From Sedimentibacter sp. (GTDB lineage Bacteria > Bacillota > Clostridia > Tissierellales > Sedimentibacteraceae): DNA of 59,277 bases. Below are positions 17,873 through 25,908 of the stretch, one piece after another; the first letter of the stretch is position 1; every line of letters begins with the position of its first letter. The stretch covers positions 1-59,277 of the forward strand of contig JAGOIH010000002.1 of the NCBI GenBank assembly GCA_017995755.1, written 5' to 3'. Under the pieces are notes generated by a model. That model was not told the DNA's origin. It made no database searches and worked only from the letters and a program-made list of their open reading frames with translations. Made by a program: the position numbers and the translations under genes.

Positions 17873-18496
17873 ATGAATTTCGGAGAAATGGAGTATTTTT
17901 TAAATAGCATCAAGTCTGTAATATCATCTAAGGTTATAATGAATTCTAACAACGAAATAAGCGAAATACATGTATTATCCGACAGCAGCAGGCAATCCAA
18001 ACAAATAGCGAGAGATATACGAACTGCTCTGCTTTCTAAGTTTAACACAGACGTTGATTATAAAATAATCAGCGTAGCGCAAATTGACAAGGATATATCC
18101 TTCAATTCAGACTTCAGACTCCTGTATGAAGGAAATACAATCGAAACAACTTGCGACAGAATCTCAATTAAAACAAAACTGTCCTGGGACAACAAGGAAT
18201 TTTTAGGAGTTTCTGAAGGAATAAAATCAGAGAAACAATCCTTGATAGTGGCTGCAAGATCAGCTTTAGACGCAATCAAGCAAGCCATCGGTTTTGATTG
18301 TTTCATTGTTGAAGATATTCAAAACGTAAGAATCATCGGAGGCGAAGCACTTGTTGTAGCTATTAATCAAATTAATAACGGCAAGGAAAACATTCTGGTA
18401 GGGGCTTCCGTTGTTGATAACAATAAAATTGATTCTGTAATAAAGGCAACATTAAATGCAATTAACAGAAAAATCTGTTTATTGATAAAAGAATGA
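17873..18496 (+). CDS. Conserved protein of unknown function
   Basis: 207 residues, no signal peptide or membrane segment, so cytoplasmic. The first half has a segment EIHVLSDSSRQSKQIARDIR followed by ALLSKFNTDVDYKIISVAQI. The second half has two similar small-protein-like stretches with conserved-looking glycine, IIGGEALVVAINQI and ILVGASVVDNNKIDSVIKATLNAINR. I have a faint memory of similar proteins encoded beside HD-domain genes in clostridia but cannot name a family. The ATG at 17873 has TTGGAGG upstream. Next come a 25-residue peptide gene and an HD-GYP gene, which suggests a shared signalling role (inference). Confidence 0.7.
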   Translation: MNFGEMEYFLNSIKSVISSKVIMNSNNEISEIHVLSDSSRQSKQIARDIRTALLSKFNTDVDYKIISVAQIDKDISFNSDFRLLYEGNTIETTCDRISIKTKLSWDNKEFLGVSEGIKSEKQSLIVAARSALDAIKQAIGFDCFIVEDIQNVRIIGGEALVVAINQINNGKENILVGASVVDNNKIDSVIKATLNAINRKICLLIKE

Positions 18497-18552
18497 TAGG
18501 GCTGACTTAAATATCAAATAGCGTAGCGGAACCTTCCTGTTCTATTAGCGAA

Positions 18553-18570
18553 CTGAGCAGAGATTCTCAG
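18553..18570 (+). promoter_or_regulatory. Hairpin just upstream of the 25-residue peptide gene
   Basis: CTGAG, 8-base loop, CTCAG, ending right before the GGAGG at 18572. It could control access to that ribosome site. Confidence 0.3.
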
Positions 18571-18582
18571 CGGAGGTTTCAA

Positions 18583-18660
18583 ATGAAAAAGTTATTTCCT
18601 ATAATAGCTACATTAGTAGCAATGGTATTAGCAGCAGGCGCAGGCTATAGTTGGTTATAA
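18583..18660 (+). CDS. 25-residue hydrophobic peptide
   Basis: ATG with GGAGG seven bases before it, 25 codons and a TAA. The product begins MKKLFPIIATLVAMVLAAG and ends AGYSWL: two lysines then one membrane-spanning segment. It could be a small membrane protein or a signal-like leader peptide. It lies between the unknown gene and the HD-GYP gene in the same direction, so co-expression is likely. No family known to me. Confidence 0.6.
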   Translation: MKKLFPIIATLVAMVLAAGAGYSWL

Positions 18661-18707
18661 TCAAAAAATAGTAAATGAAGTCAGCCCTTCATATTAAAGG
18701 ATAAAAA

Positions 18708-20006
18708 ATGAATAATATTAAGCAAAGTAAAAAACGGAATATTAAACTTTATGCATATATTATTTTTCTTGCATTAACTTCATTAATGCTTTTGATTTAT
18801 TTATTTAAAAACTATACAATAAGCGATTATACCTTGCTTATTGTTTTTTCAGTTTTATCTGCTTTAGCAGAAACATTTCTGATTCCATTGCCTAAGGTAG
18901 GTGCTGTATCTGTGAGTTTTGCACTCACCTTTTCTGCAATACTGCTTACAAACCCATTAACAGCGTCCTTGATTGCAGCCTTCGGAATGATATTCAGATG
19001 CCCCTATGTAGATGGGAAGGGCAGAGTTCATATGTTTAACAATCCTATATATAAAACTGTTTTTAATGTAAGTCAGTACATTATCAATGCTGGTGCAGCG
19101 GGATTAACATATTTATATTTGAATAGAATTTTAAATTTCGGATTTTATTTTTTTAATCCTATTGCTGCTGTTGTATGCCTGTTTGTTTATTTAACTCTTA
19201 ATTCAGTTTTTATGGCGAGTTTAATGTCAATTCTCTTAAACGAAAAAATTTCTTACATTTGGAAAAACTATCTTTTAGGATTTATTAATATCAGCCTGGT
19301 TGGTTTGCTGGGAATTGTAGTTGCATTTTCCTACGATAATTTTGGAACAACAGGAATTCTGCTGTTCTTCATTCCTCTTATGTTTGCCAGATACACATTT
19401 AAGCTTTATCTGGACATGCGGAAAAATTATTTTGACACATTGAATGTTCTTGTGAGGGCAATTGAAGCCAGCGACCCCTACACAAGCGGCCACTCCATGC
19501 GTGTAAGTGCATATGCCGTAGCTATTGCAAATCAAATGGGACTGCCCCAAGGTAAAATTGATTTAATAAAAAGTGCAGCCCTTCTTCATGATATAGGTAA
19601 AATCGGTATAGATAAGAACATTCTCAATAAGAACGGAAAATTGGAGAAAGAAGAGTTTGATAAAATTAAATCCCATCCGGAAATAGGAGCAACAATAATA
19701 GCAGATTTAAGTTATTTAACAAATATTTCAGATATTATAAGGCATCATCATGAAAGAAATGACGGCAAGGGCTATCCCGACGGCTTGAGCCACGATGACA
19801 TACCTTTGGAAACATCAATACTAACCGTTGCCGATTCCTTTGATGCAATGACAACTGACAGGCCTTACAGAGGAGCCTTAAGTCTTGAATCAGCACTTCA
19901 GGAAATTAAAGATAACGGAGGTACCCAGTTTAACCCGGATATTGTGGATGACTCTATAATTGCACTTAAAAAAGCATTTTTTAAATTAGCTGAAGAGAGG
20001 GTATAA
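18708..20006 (+). CDS. Membrane HD-GYP domain protein
   Basis: Likely cyclic-di-GMP phosphodiesterase or related signalling enzyme. The N-terminal half has six to seven membrane segments (residues 15-215). A linker follows, then an HD-GYP domain (about 235-425) with HSMRVSAYA, LLHDIGKIGID, HHHERNDGKGYPDGL and DSFDAMTTDRPYR. The metal and catalytic residues of the family are present, and the GYP motif is intact. 432 residues. The AAGGA ribosome site is moderate. It overlaps nothing and is followed after 1 bp by a DUF5317 gene. Confidence 0.88.
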   Translation: MNNIKQSKKRNIKLYAYIIFLALTSLMLLIYLFKNYTISDYTLLIVFSVLSALAETFLIPLPKVGAVSVSFALTFSAILLTNPLTASLIAAFGMIFRCPYVDGKGRVHMFNNPIYKTVFNVSQYIINAGAAGLTYLYLNRILNFGFYFFNPIAAVVCLFVYLTLNSVFMASLMSILLNEKISYIWKNYLLGFINISLVGLLGIVVAFSYDNFGTTGILLFFIPLMFARYTFKLYLDMRKNYFDTLNVLVRAIEASDPYTSGHSMRVSAYAVAIANQMGLPQGKIDLIKSAALLHDIGKIGIDKNILNKNGKLEKEEFDKIKSHPEIGATIIADLSYLTNISDIIRHHHERNDGKGYPDGLSHDDIPLETSILTVADSFDAMTTDRPYRGALSLESALQEIKDNGGTQFNPDIVDDSIIALKKAFFKLAEERV

Positions 20007-20007
20007 G

Positions 20008-20601
20008 ATGTATTTTGAAATTGTATTTTTTTCCCTCCTGTCAATTGTAACTGCAATAATATTTCTAAAAATCAAAAAAAGAAAATTTAACTTTAACCGG
20101 TACAAAGTAAGAATAAGAGGCTATAAAGTTTTGATATTAGCAGCATTCATTAAAATTGCTGCTGAATTTTTATTTAGAATATTTGCAAATGTAAGTCTGC
20201 TGAGGATTTTATCACTTAACTGGATCATTTATTTTGGACTCCTTTATGTTTCATTGCTCAATATAAAAAAGTCTTTCATGATGCTTGTTTTTTTCGGTAC
20301 TTTATTTAACTTTGCAGCTATTTTGGCAAATGATTTTAAGATGCCTGTGTATGTATCTGAACTTCTTACTGATGTTGAAGCAAAAAAAAATTTTCTGCTT
20401 TCAGGAAAAGACCTGGTTCATTCCCTTCTTACGGAAGAAACCAGACTAAAGTTTCTGTGTGATATATTCACCCTGCATCCTCCCTATCCTTTCCCTAAAA
20501 CCATAAGTGTTGGCGATGTGTTTTTACTGGCAGGAATTTTTGCATTTTGGCAGGACTTGTTTTATGAGAGTTCAATAAGGCCAAAGGGCTCAAAACATTA
20601 A
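20008..20601 (+). CDS. DUF5317 membrane protein
   Basis: 197 residues, five or six membrane segments, with the family-like piece FNFAAILANDFKMPVYVSEL and a C-terminal GDVFLLAGIFAFWQDLF. Function unknown; such genes often follow HD-domain genes in clostridia. The start codon is 1 bp after the HD-GYP stop, so the two are coupled. The last 12 bp overlap the convergent spmB. Confidence 0.75.
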   Translation: MYFEIVFFSLLSIVTAIIFLKIKKRKFNFNRYKVRIRGYKVLILAAFIKIAAEFLFRIFANVSLLRILSLNWIIYFGLLYVSLLNIKKSFMMLVFFGTLFNFAAILANDFKMPVYVSELLTDVEAKKNFLLSGKDLVHSLLTEETRLKFLCDIFTLHPPYPFPKTISVGDVFLLAGIFAFWQDLFYESSIRPKGSKH

Positions 20602-21105
20602 TCTGCACACAGCCAATGCGGCAAAAATTGTGGCTGCATGAGACAAAAGTCCCGTCTTTATTGTATATCTGTAATCGGAAATACCCACGGAGCCGAAATA
20701 AACTGCCGTTGTATAGAAGATTGTTTCCGATGACCCCATAATAACCGATGCACACCGGCCTATATAAGAATCAGCCCCGTAATTATCTAAAATTGTCTGA
20801 AATACCCCCAGTGAACCTCCTCCTGACAAAGGCTTGACTATAGACAGGGATAACAATTCTGCGGGGAAGCCCGCAAATGAGGTTATAGGCTCAAGTATTC
20901 CCACAATAAAAGCTTCAGCTCCCGATTGAATAAATAAATTTATTGCAAATATAATTGCTAAAATATATGGAAATATTTTTAGTGCTGACCTTGCTCCGTC
21001 TATTGCTCCCTCGACAAAGGCTGAATATACATCTACACCCTTTGAAACTGCATAGAACAATATTGCAGCAATCAACAAGGGAAGTATTAAATCTGAAATA
21101 TTCAT
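20590..21105 (-). CDS. spmB: Spore maturation protein B
   Basis: Membrane protein of 171 residues with nucleoside-recognition (Gate) domain features such as PLSGGGSLGVFQTIL and MGSSETIFYTTAVYFGSVG. With SpmA it is needed for spore core dehydration. The start overlaps the spmA stop by 4 bp; typical spmAB operon. Confidence 0.92.
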   Translation of the reverse strand: MNISDLILPLLIAAILFYAVSKGVDVYSAFVEGAIDGARSALKIFPYILAIIFAINLFIQSGAEAFIVGILEPITSFAGFPAELLSLSIVKPLSGGGSLGVFQTILDNYGADSYIGRCASVIMGSSETIFYTTAVYFGSVGISDYRYTIKTGLLSHAATIFAALAVCRLMF

Positions 21106-21677
21106 AGCTCTTTCCTTTCATAATACTTGGCAAATATAAGAGCTATCATGGTTGAAAATGCAGTTACAATCAAGGTTGGAACCATAATTTCAGAAGGAGC
21201 CGAGGATCCTGATGCAGCTCTTAATTTTATAATGTTTAAAGGTATCAGCTGAATTGATGAAACGTTTATTATTAAAAACATGCACATGGCGTTTGTGGCT
21301 GTTTTCTTATTTGCATTGGACTTCTGCATTTCCTGCATAGCCTTAATCCCAAAGGCAGTGGCAGAATTTCCTATACCTAACATGTTTGCAGCCAAGGTCA
21401 TTAAAATTGCGTTTACAGCTTTTACATCATGCTGGACATCCTTGAACAAGTATCTTACCATGGGCTTTAATGATGTTGACAGCTTGTTTAAAATGTTTGT
21501 TTTTTCTACTATCCGCATTAACCCTGTCCAAAAGGCCATAACCGGAATTAAATTTAAAATAACTTCAACTGATTTTTCTGTTTCAAAAAAAAGGACATTT
21601 GTTACTGTTTCCGGACTTTTATTTATAAAAGAAAATAAAAGCCCTAGGGAAATCAAGCTAAACCAGAGTTTACTCAC
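21102..21677 (-). CDS. spmA: Spore maturation protein A
   Basis: 191-residue membrane protein with the Gate domain motif NMLGIGNSATAFGIKAMQEMQ. GTG start at 21677 with AAGGAG seven bases before. Partner of SpmB. Confidence 0.92.
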   Translation of the reverse strand: MSKLWFSLISLGLLFSFINKSPETVTNVLFFETEKSVEVILNLIPVMAFWTGLMRIVEKTNILNKLSTSLKPMVRYLFKDVQHDVKAVNAILMTLAANMLGIGNSATAFGIKAMQEMQKSNANKKTATNAMCMFLIINVSSIQLIPLNIIKLRAASGSSAPSEIMVPTLIVTAFSTMIALIFAKYYERKEL

Positions 21678-21700
21678 ATATTCACTCCTTACAATATTAA

Positions 21701-21726
21701 ACAGACATATTAATTAATATGTCTGT
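21701..21726. promoter_or_regulatory. Perfect 26-bp palindrome upstream of spmA
   Basis: Each arm is ACAGACATATTAA with no spacer. It lies between the stop of the CNNM gene (21751) and the spmA start (21677). It may be a terminator of the former (TTTAATATT follows on the minus strand) or an operator for spmAB. Confidence 0.6.
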
Positions 21727-21750
21727 CTCGTATTTTTAATTCATATATAT

Positions 21751-23010
21751 TTATACCGTGAGGATCCTTCCTGTTTTTATCCTTTCAACCTGTATTTCGA
21801 TTACCCTTTTTGCTTCTGCCTTTGTGACGGTTATATCCAAGTCCTTGTAAACAATCCTTCCGCCCTCTTCGGGAATTCCTTCAAACAACATTGTTACAAA
21901 TCCGTTAACAGTAGTAATATCAAGCTCATCGTCAACCTCAATCCCAAAGAGGTCAAGCATGTCATCAATATCTGCATTGCATGACACCAGGTATTTGTCT
22001 TCTCCGATTTTCTTAAACCATTCAATTACTTCGTCATGCTCATCCCAAATTTCGCCCACCAGCTCTTCAATAATATCCTCCATTGTAATCAGTCCTTCAG
22101 TTCCGCCGTATTCATCTATGACAATGGCCATATGGGCTTTGGAGATCTGCAGTTCTTTCAAAAGCTCGGATATCTTTTTATTTGGTGTAACGTAGATGGT
22201 TTTTGAAACCATTTTATTAATATCTTTTTCTTTCCTGTGTAAAGCCTGGTAATAATCCTTTTCATGGAGTACTCCGATTATATTGTCCATGCCTCCCGAA
22301 AAAACCGGCAGCCTTGAATATCCGCTTAATATGAACTTTTCCTTTATTGACTCTAAACTTTCATTTTCTTCTATTCCCACAATGTCAATTCTTGGAGTAT
22401 AGATATCCTCAGCTACTGTTTCATTAAACTCAATTGCAGAACGAATCAAATCACTTTCGCTTTTATCAATTACCCCTTCATTTTCTACTTCATCCAATAC
22501 GGTTCTCAAATCATCTTCATAAACAGAAGGCTGTTCTTCAGCTTTAAAAACTCTGTAAATCAATTTCTTCAGCGTGGCAAGAATAAAATTAAAAGGTGAA
22601 CATATCCTCATGAATAATCTCATTGAAGGCGCACAAGACATTGCTGTTTTATCCGGAGCCATATTTGCCAAACCTCTTGGAATAAGCTCCCCTGCTGTCA
22701 TAATAATAAAAATTGCAATAACTGTTGAAATTAGAATTCCCTTGTTAATAAACAATTTGGAAAAAATAAAAATAATCAAAGATGCAGCTGTAACATTTAA
22801 AACACTTCTAAAAAACAATATAGTTGACATAAGATTGTCATAATTATCTTCCAGATTCAAAACCAGTGCTGCTTTTTTATTATTTGCTTCCATGTTTCTC
22901 ATTCTTGACTTGTTGTAATTAAGAAAAGCAGTTTCTGCTGCTGAAAAATATGCAGATGTCAATAAAACAATTATTAACACCGCGACCTGACTTATACCGT
23001 CATCGTCCAT
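21751..23010 (-). CDS. CNNM/CorC-family transporter (HlyC/CorC type)
   Basis: Membrane protein of 419 residues: CNNM (DUF21) domain with [18 protein letters not shown] (residues 19-36) and three or four membrane segments, a CBS pair (about 200-320, with [23 protein letters not shown]), and a C-terminal CorC/HlyC domain. Relatives are linked to Mg2+ or divalent cation export. The ribosome site GGGAG is 12 bases from the ATG, which is far. Confidence 0.88.
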   Translation of the reverse strand: MDDDGISQVAVLIIVLLTSAYFSAAETAFLNYNKSRMRNMEANNKKAALVLNLEDNYDNLMSTILFFRSVLNVTAASLIIFIFSKLFINKGILISTVIAIFIIMTAGELIPRGLANMAPDKTAMSCAPSMRLFMRICSPFNFILATLKKLIYRVFKAEEQPSVYEDDLRTVLDEVENEGVIDKSESDLIRSAIEFNETVAEDIYTPRIDIVGIEENESLESIKEKFILSGYSRLPVFSGGMDNIIGVLHEKDYYQALHRKEKDINKMVSKTIYVTPNKKISELLKELQISKAHMAIVIDEYGGTEGLITMEDIIEELVGEIWDEHDEVIEWFKKIGEDKYLVSCNADIDDMLDLFGIEVDDELDITTVNGFVTMLFEGIPEEGGRIVYKDLDITVTKAEAKRVIEIQVERIKTGRILTV

Positions 23011-23197
23011 TTTTGTTTAACACTCCCACTTCAATTTATTTGTATATAGTATAATTGATTAAAACAAAAGTGTCAATTCATTAAATTCAAGCCTCTTTAA
23101 AATTTCACAGCTCAAATTTAAGGAAAATTAAGGCAGACGATATAAGCATAAAAAAGCTTGATGTGATAATAATAATATCATGAAATTTAAATATATA

Positions 23198-23242
23198 ATT
23201 AAGAAATTCTTAATTGATTTCTTTTATGTAAATGCTTATATT
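23198..23242 (+). promoter_or_regulatory. Promoter with upstream palindrome for the GT2 gene
   Basis: TTGATT (23214-23219), 17 bp, TATATT (23237-23242). A palindrome ATTAAGAA-A-TTCTTAAT (23198-23214) touches the -35 box and could be a regulator site. Confidence 0.55.
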
Positions 23243-23268
23243 CACACTGACAGCTAATGGAGGTATCA

Positions 23269-24531
23269 ATGTTATCGTTTATAAGTTTATTCAATATAAT
23301 TATATTAATAATATTTACAGGTTTTTATTCCTATCAAATATTCTACTTGTTTGTAGCATTGTTTAAAAAAGGTAAAAATTTAAAAGCTTCAAAAAATCAT
23401 AGATATGCGGTCGTTATTGCTGCAAGAAATGAAAGTGCTGTTATTGTACAGTTGATAAAGAGTATTAAACGGCAGAACTATCCCGGTGAGCTCCTGGATA
23501 TATATGTTGCAGCAGACAACTGCACGGACAATACGGCAGAAGTTGCAAGGAGTGCAGGTGCGATAGTATTTGAAAGATTCAACAAGCAGTTTGTGGGAAA
23601 GGGATATGCTCTTGATTATGCATTTAAAAATATAATATACAAAAAAACCTGCTATGATGCATACTTTGTTTTCGATGCAGATAATCTGCTGGATGAAAAC
23701 TATATAAGTGAAATGAACAAGGTGTTTGACAACGGATATAAAATAGTCACCAGCTATAGAAATTCCAAGAACTATGATACAAACTGGCTGACTGCCGGAT
23801 ATTCCCTGTGGTTTTTAAGAGAAGCCAAATATCTTAACAATTCAAGAATGATTCTAAATACCGGGTGTGCAATATCAGGAACAGGTTTTATGGTAAGCGA
23901 TGATATAATCCGAAAAAACAAGGGCTGGAAACACCACCTGCTTACAGAGGATATTGAATTTACAATTGACAATGCCCTCCAGGGGGTAAAAATCGGCTAT
24001 TGTGGAAAAGCTGTTCTTTATGACGAGCAGCCTTATCTCTTTAAACAATCATGGAACCAAAGATTAAGATGGGCTAAGGGGTTTTATCAGGTATTTGCCA
24101 AATATGGCAGAGACCTGATAATAACCATATTTAAAAAAAGAAGCTTTTGCTGCTACGACATGTTTGTTACAATAATGCCTGCATTATTCCTTACATTGAC
24201 TAGCGTAGGTGTAAATCTGACTGTTTTTTTTATAGGTTTGTTAAATATAGAAACTTATCCTGAACTTATGGGAGAAACGATAGGTGCAATATTTTTGTCA
24301 ATGTTAAATTCCTACATAGTACTGTTTTTAATGGGGCTTATAACTACTGTTACCGAATGGAAGAATATAAATACATCATCTATGAAAAAATTAAAATATA
24401 TATTTACATTCCCCGTATTTATTATTACCTATGTGCCTATTTCAATAGTTGCACTGTTTAAGTTTAAGAAAATTGAATGGCAGCCTATAACTCACAGCAT
24501 TGTCAAAACAATCGAAGAAATGCAGCATTGA
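23269..24531 (+). CDS. Membrane glycosyltransferase, family 2
   Basis: Processive-type GT2 with an N-terminal membrane segment, then a GT-A domain (residues 45-270): ARNES, DNCTDNTAE, FDADNLL (DxD-type), LLTEDIEF (catalytic Asp) and QRLRWAKGF (Q/RxxRW). Three or four C-terminal membrane segments follow. This is the layout of cellulose, hyaluronan and poly-GlcNAc synthases, but the product cannot be told. ATG at 23269 with GGAGG five bases before. Stands alone. Confidence 0.87.
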   Translation: MLSFISLFNIIILIIFTGFYSYQIFYLFVALFKKGKNLKASKNHRYAVVIAARNESAVIVQLIKSIKRQNYPGELLDIYVAADNCTDNTAEVARSAGAIVFERFNKQFVGKGYALDYAFKNIIYKKTCYDAYFVFDADNLLDENYISEMNKVFDNGYKIVTSYRNSKNYDTNWLTAGYSLWFLREAKYLNNSRMILNTGCAISGTGFMVSDDIIRKNKGWKHHLLTEDIEFTIDNALQGVKIGYCGKAVLYDEQPYLFKQSWNQRLRWAKGFYQVFAKYGRDLIITIFKKRSFCCYDMFVTIMPALFLTLTSVGVNLTVFFIGLLNIETYPELMGETIGAIFLSMLNSYIVLFLMGLITTVTEWKNINTSSMKKLKYIFTFPVFIITYVPISIVALFKFKKIEWQPITHSIVKTIEEMQH

Positions 24532-24567
24532 AAGAGGCACCATAGGTCAGCCAGGGATTTTAGTGAA

Positions 24568-24945
24568 TCATTTAAATGTCCAGAACTTGCTTATGAAATA
24601 ATTGCTCACCATTACAAGTATGTTTGTCCACAATTTTGCCATATATTCGCTGACAGAAAACACTTCTATCAGGACTATCATTGTTCCTATGTCAAGGACA
24701 TAGGTAAATACTCTTCCAAGAGAAAATTTTATAAACTCTTTAATATATGATTTGTCACTTAAAAATACGTATTTTTTGTTTACTATGAATGCAAAAATAA
24801 CCGAAATAATAAAGGCAGCAGTATTGGATACTTTGTAATCTATGCCCATAAAAAGCATTGCATAATAAACAATGAAATTTACAAGTGTTGTAAGCACCCC
24901 CGCTATGAAATAAGCAGCCAATTCCTTTGAAACTATATTCTTCAT
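24568..24945 (-). CDS. GtrA-family membrane protein
   Basis: 125 residues with four membrane segments; motifs NFIVYYAML, FIVNKKYVF and KLWTNILVMVSNYFISKFWTF are typical of GtrA/DPMS-type proteins. These are thought to help move lipid-linked sugars across the membrane. It overlaps the stop of the preceding GT2 gene, forming a GtrB-GtrA like pair. Confidence 0.88.
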   Translation of the reverse strand: MKNIVSKELAAYFIAGVLTTLVNFIVYYAMLFMGIDYKVSNTAAFIISVIFAFIVNKKYVFLSDKSYIKEFIKFSLGRVFTYVLDIGTMIVLIEVFSVSEYMAKLWTNILVMVSNYFISKFWTFK

Positions 24946-25898
24946 TACAATCTTCCGCCATCTGCAATTTTTTCGTTGTTGTGCTCATCTATTATATAAA
25001 GAGGCCGATATTTTGTTTCATTGAAAATTCTTCCCACATATTCTCCTATAATACCCAGGCTCACCAGCTGAACACCCCCCAAAAATAAAATTGTAACCAT
25101 CATTGAAGGATATCCTTGAACCGGGTCTTTCCAGATTAAGCTCTTAATAAGAACAATAACCATGTATATCATGCTGAAAATTGATACCAGAATGCCTATT
25201 ATTGCAGATATTCTCAAAGGAGATGTGGTAAATGATGTAACTCCCTCCAATGCCAGATTGAAGAGCTTCAGGTAATTCCACTTGGTCTTCCCTGCTGCCC
25301 TTGGTTTTCTGTCAAATAATATTTCCTTTTTGTTAAAGCCTATCCAGCTGAACATTCCCTTGGTATATCTTTGTTTTTCCCGGAGTTTTTTTAAGGATTC
25401 AATTGCTCTTCTGTCCAAGAGCCTGAAATCACCTGTATCTTCTTGAATAGGTATTTTTGTCATTTTCTGAAGAAGCTTGTAAAAGGCTGCGGAAGTAAAT
25501 TTTTTTAGCCAGGTTTCCCCTTCCCTGTTTCTTCTTTTTGCAAATACATCATCATAGCCTTCTTCCCAATATTTGATCATTTCCCCGATAAGCTCCGGCG
25601 GATCCTGCAAATCAGCATCCATTATAACTGCTGCATCACCGGTTACATAATCAAATCCTGCTGCCATTGCAGTTTCTTTACCGAAATTTCTTGAAAAGCT
25701 TATGTAGTTTATCCTTGTGTCTCTTTGCTGCATATTTCTGAGAATATTTAATGTGTTATCGCTGCTGCCGTCATTTACAAAAAGTATCTCGAATTCATAG
25801 CCGGGAATTGTTTCCAGTACCTTGTTTAATTCATCATATAACAAGGGTATTGTGTCCTCCTCATTATATGCCGGTATCAATAAGCTTACCTTTTTCAT
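24945..25898 (-). CDS. Polyprenyl-phosphate glycosyltransferase (GtrB/DPM1-like)
   Basis: GT2 enzyme of 317 residues: LLIPAYNEEDTIP at the N-terminus, NDGSSDNT, MDADLQDPPE (DxD), QEDTGDFRLLDRRA, and two C-terminal membrane segments (about 230-290). It would transfer a sugar to undecaprenyl phosphate at the inner membrane face. With GtrA downstream and a large membrane protein upstream it forms a three-gene glycosylation unit. Confidence 0.9.
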   Translation of the reverse strand: MKKVSLLIPAYNEEDTIPLLYDELNKVLETIPGYEFEILFVNDGSSDNTLNILRNMQQRDTRINYISFSRNFGKETAMAAGFDYVTGDAAVIMDADLQDPPELIGEMIKYWEEGYDDVFAKRRNREGETWLKKFTSAAFYKLLQKMTKIPIQEDTGDFRLLDRRAIESLKKLREKQRYTKGMFSWIGFNKKEILFDRKPRAAGKTKWNYLKLFNLALEGVTSFTTSPLRISAIIGILVSIFSMIYMVIVLIKSLIWKDPVQGYPSMMVTILFLGGVQLVSLGIIGEYVGRIFNETKYRPLYIIDEHNNEKIADGGRL

Positions 25899-25908
25899 AG
25901 CTTCCTCC

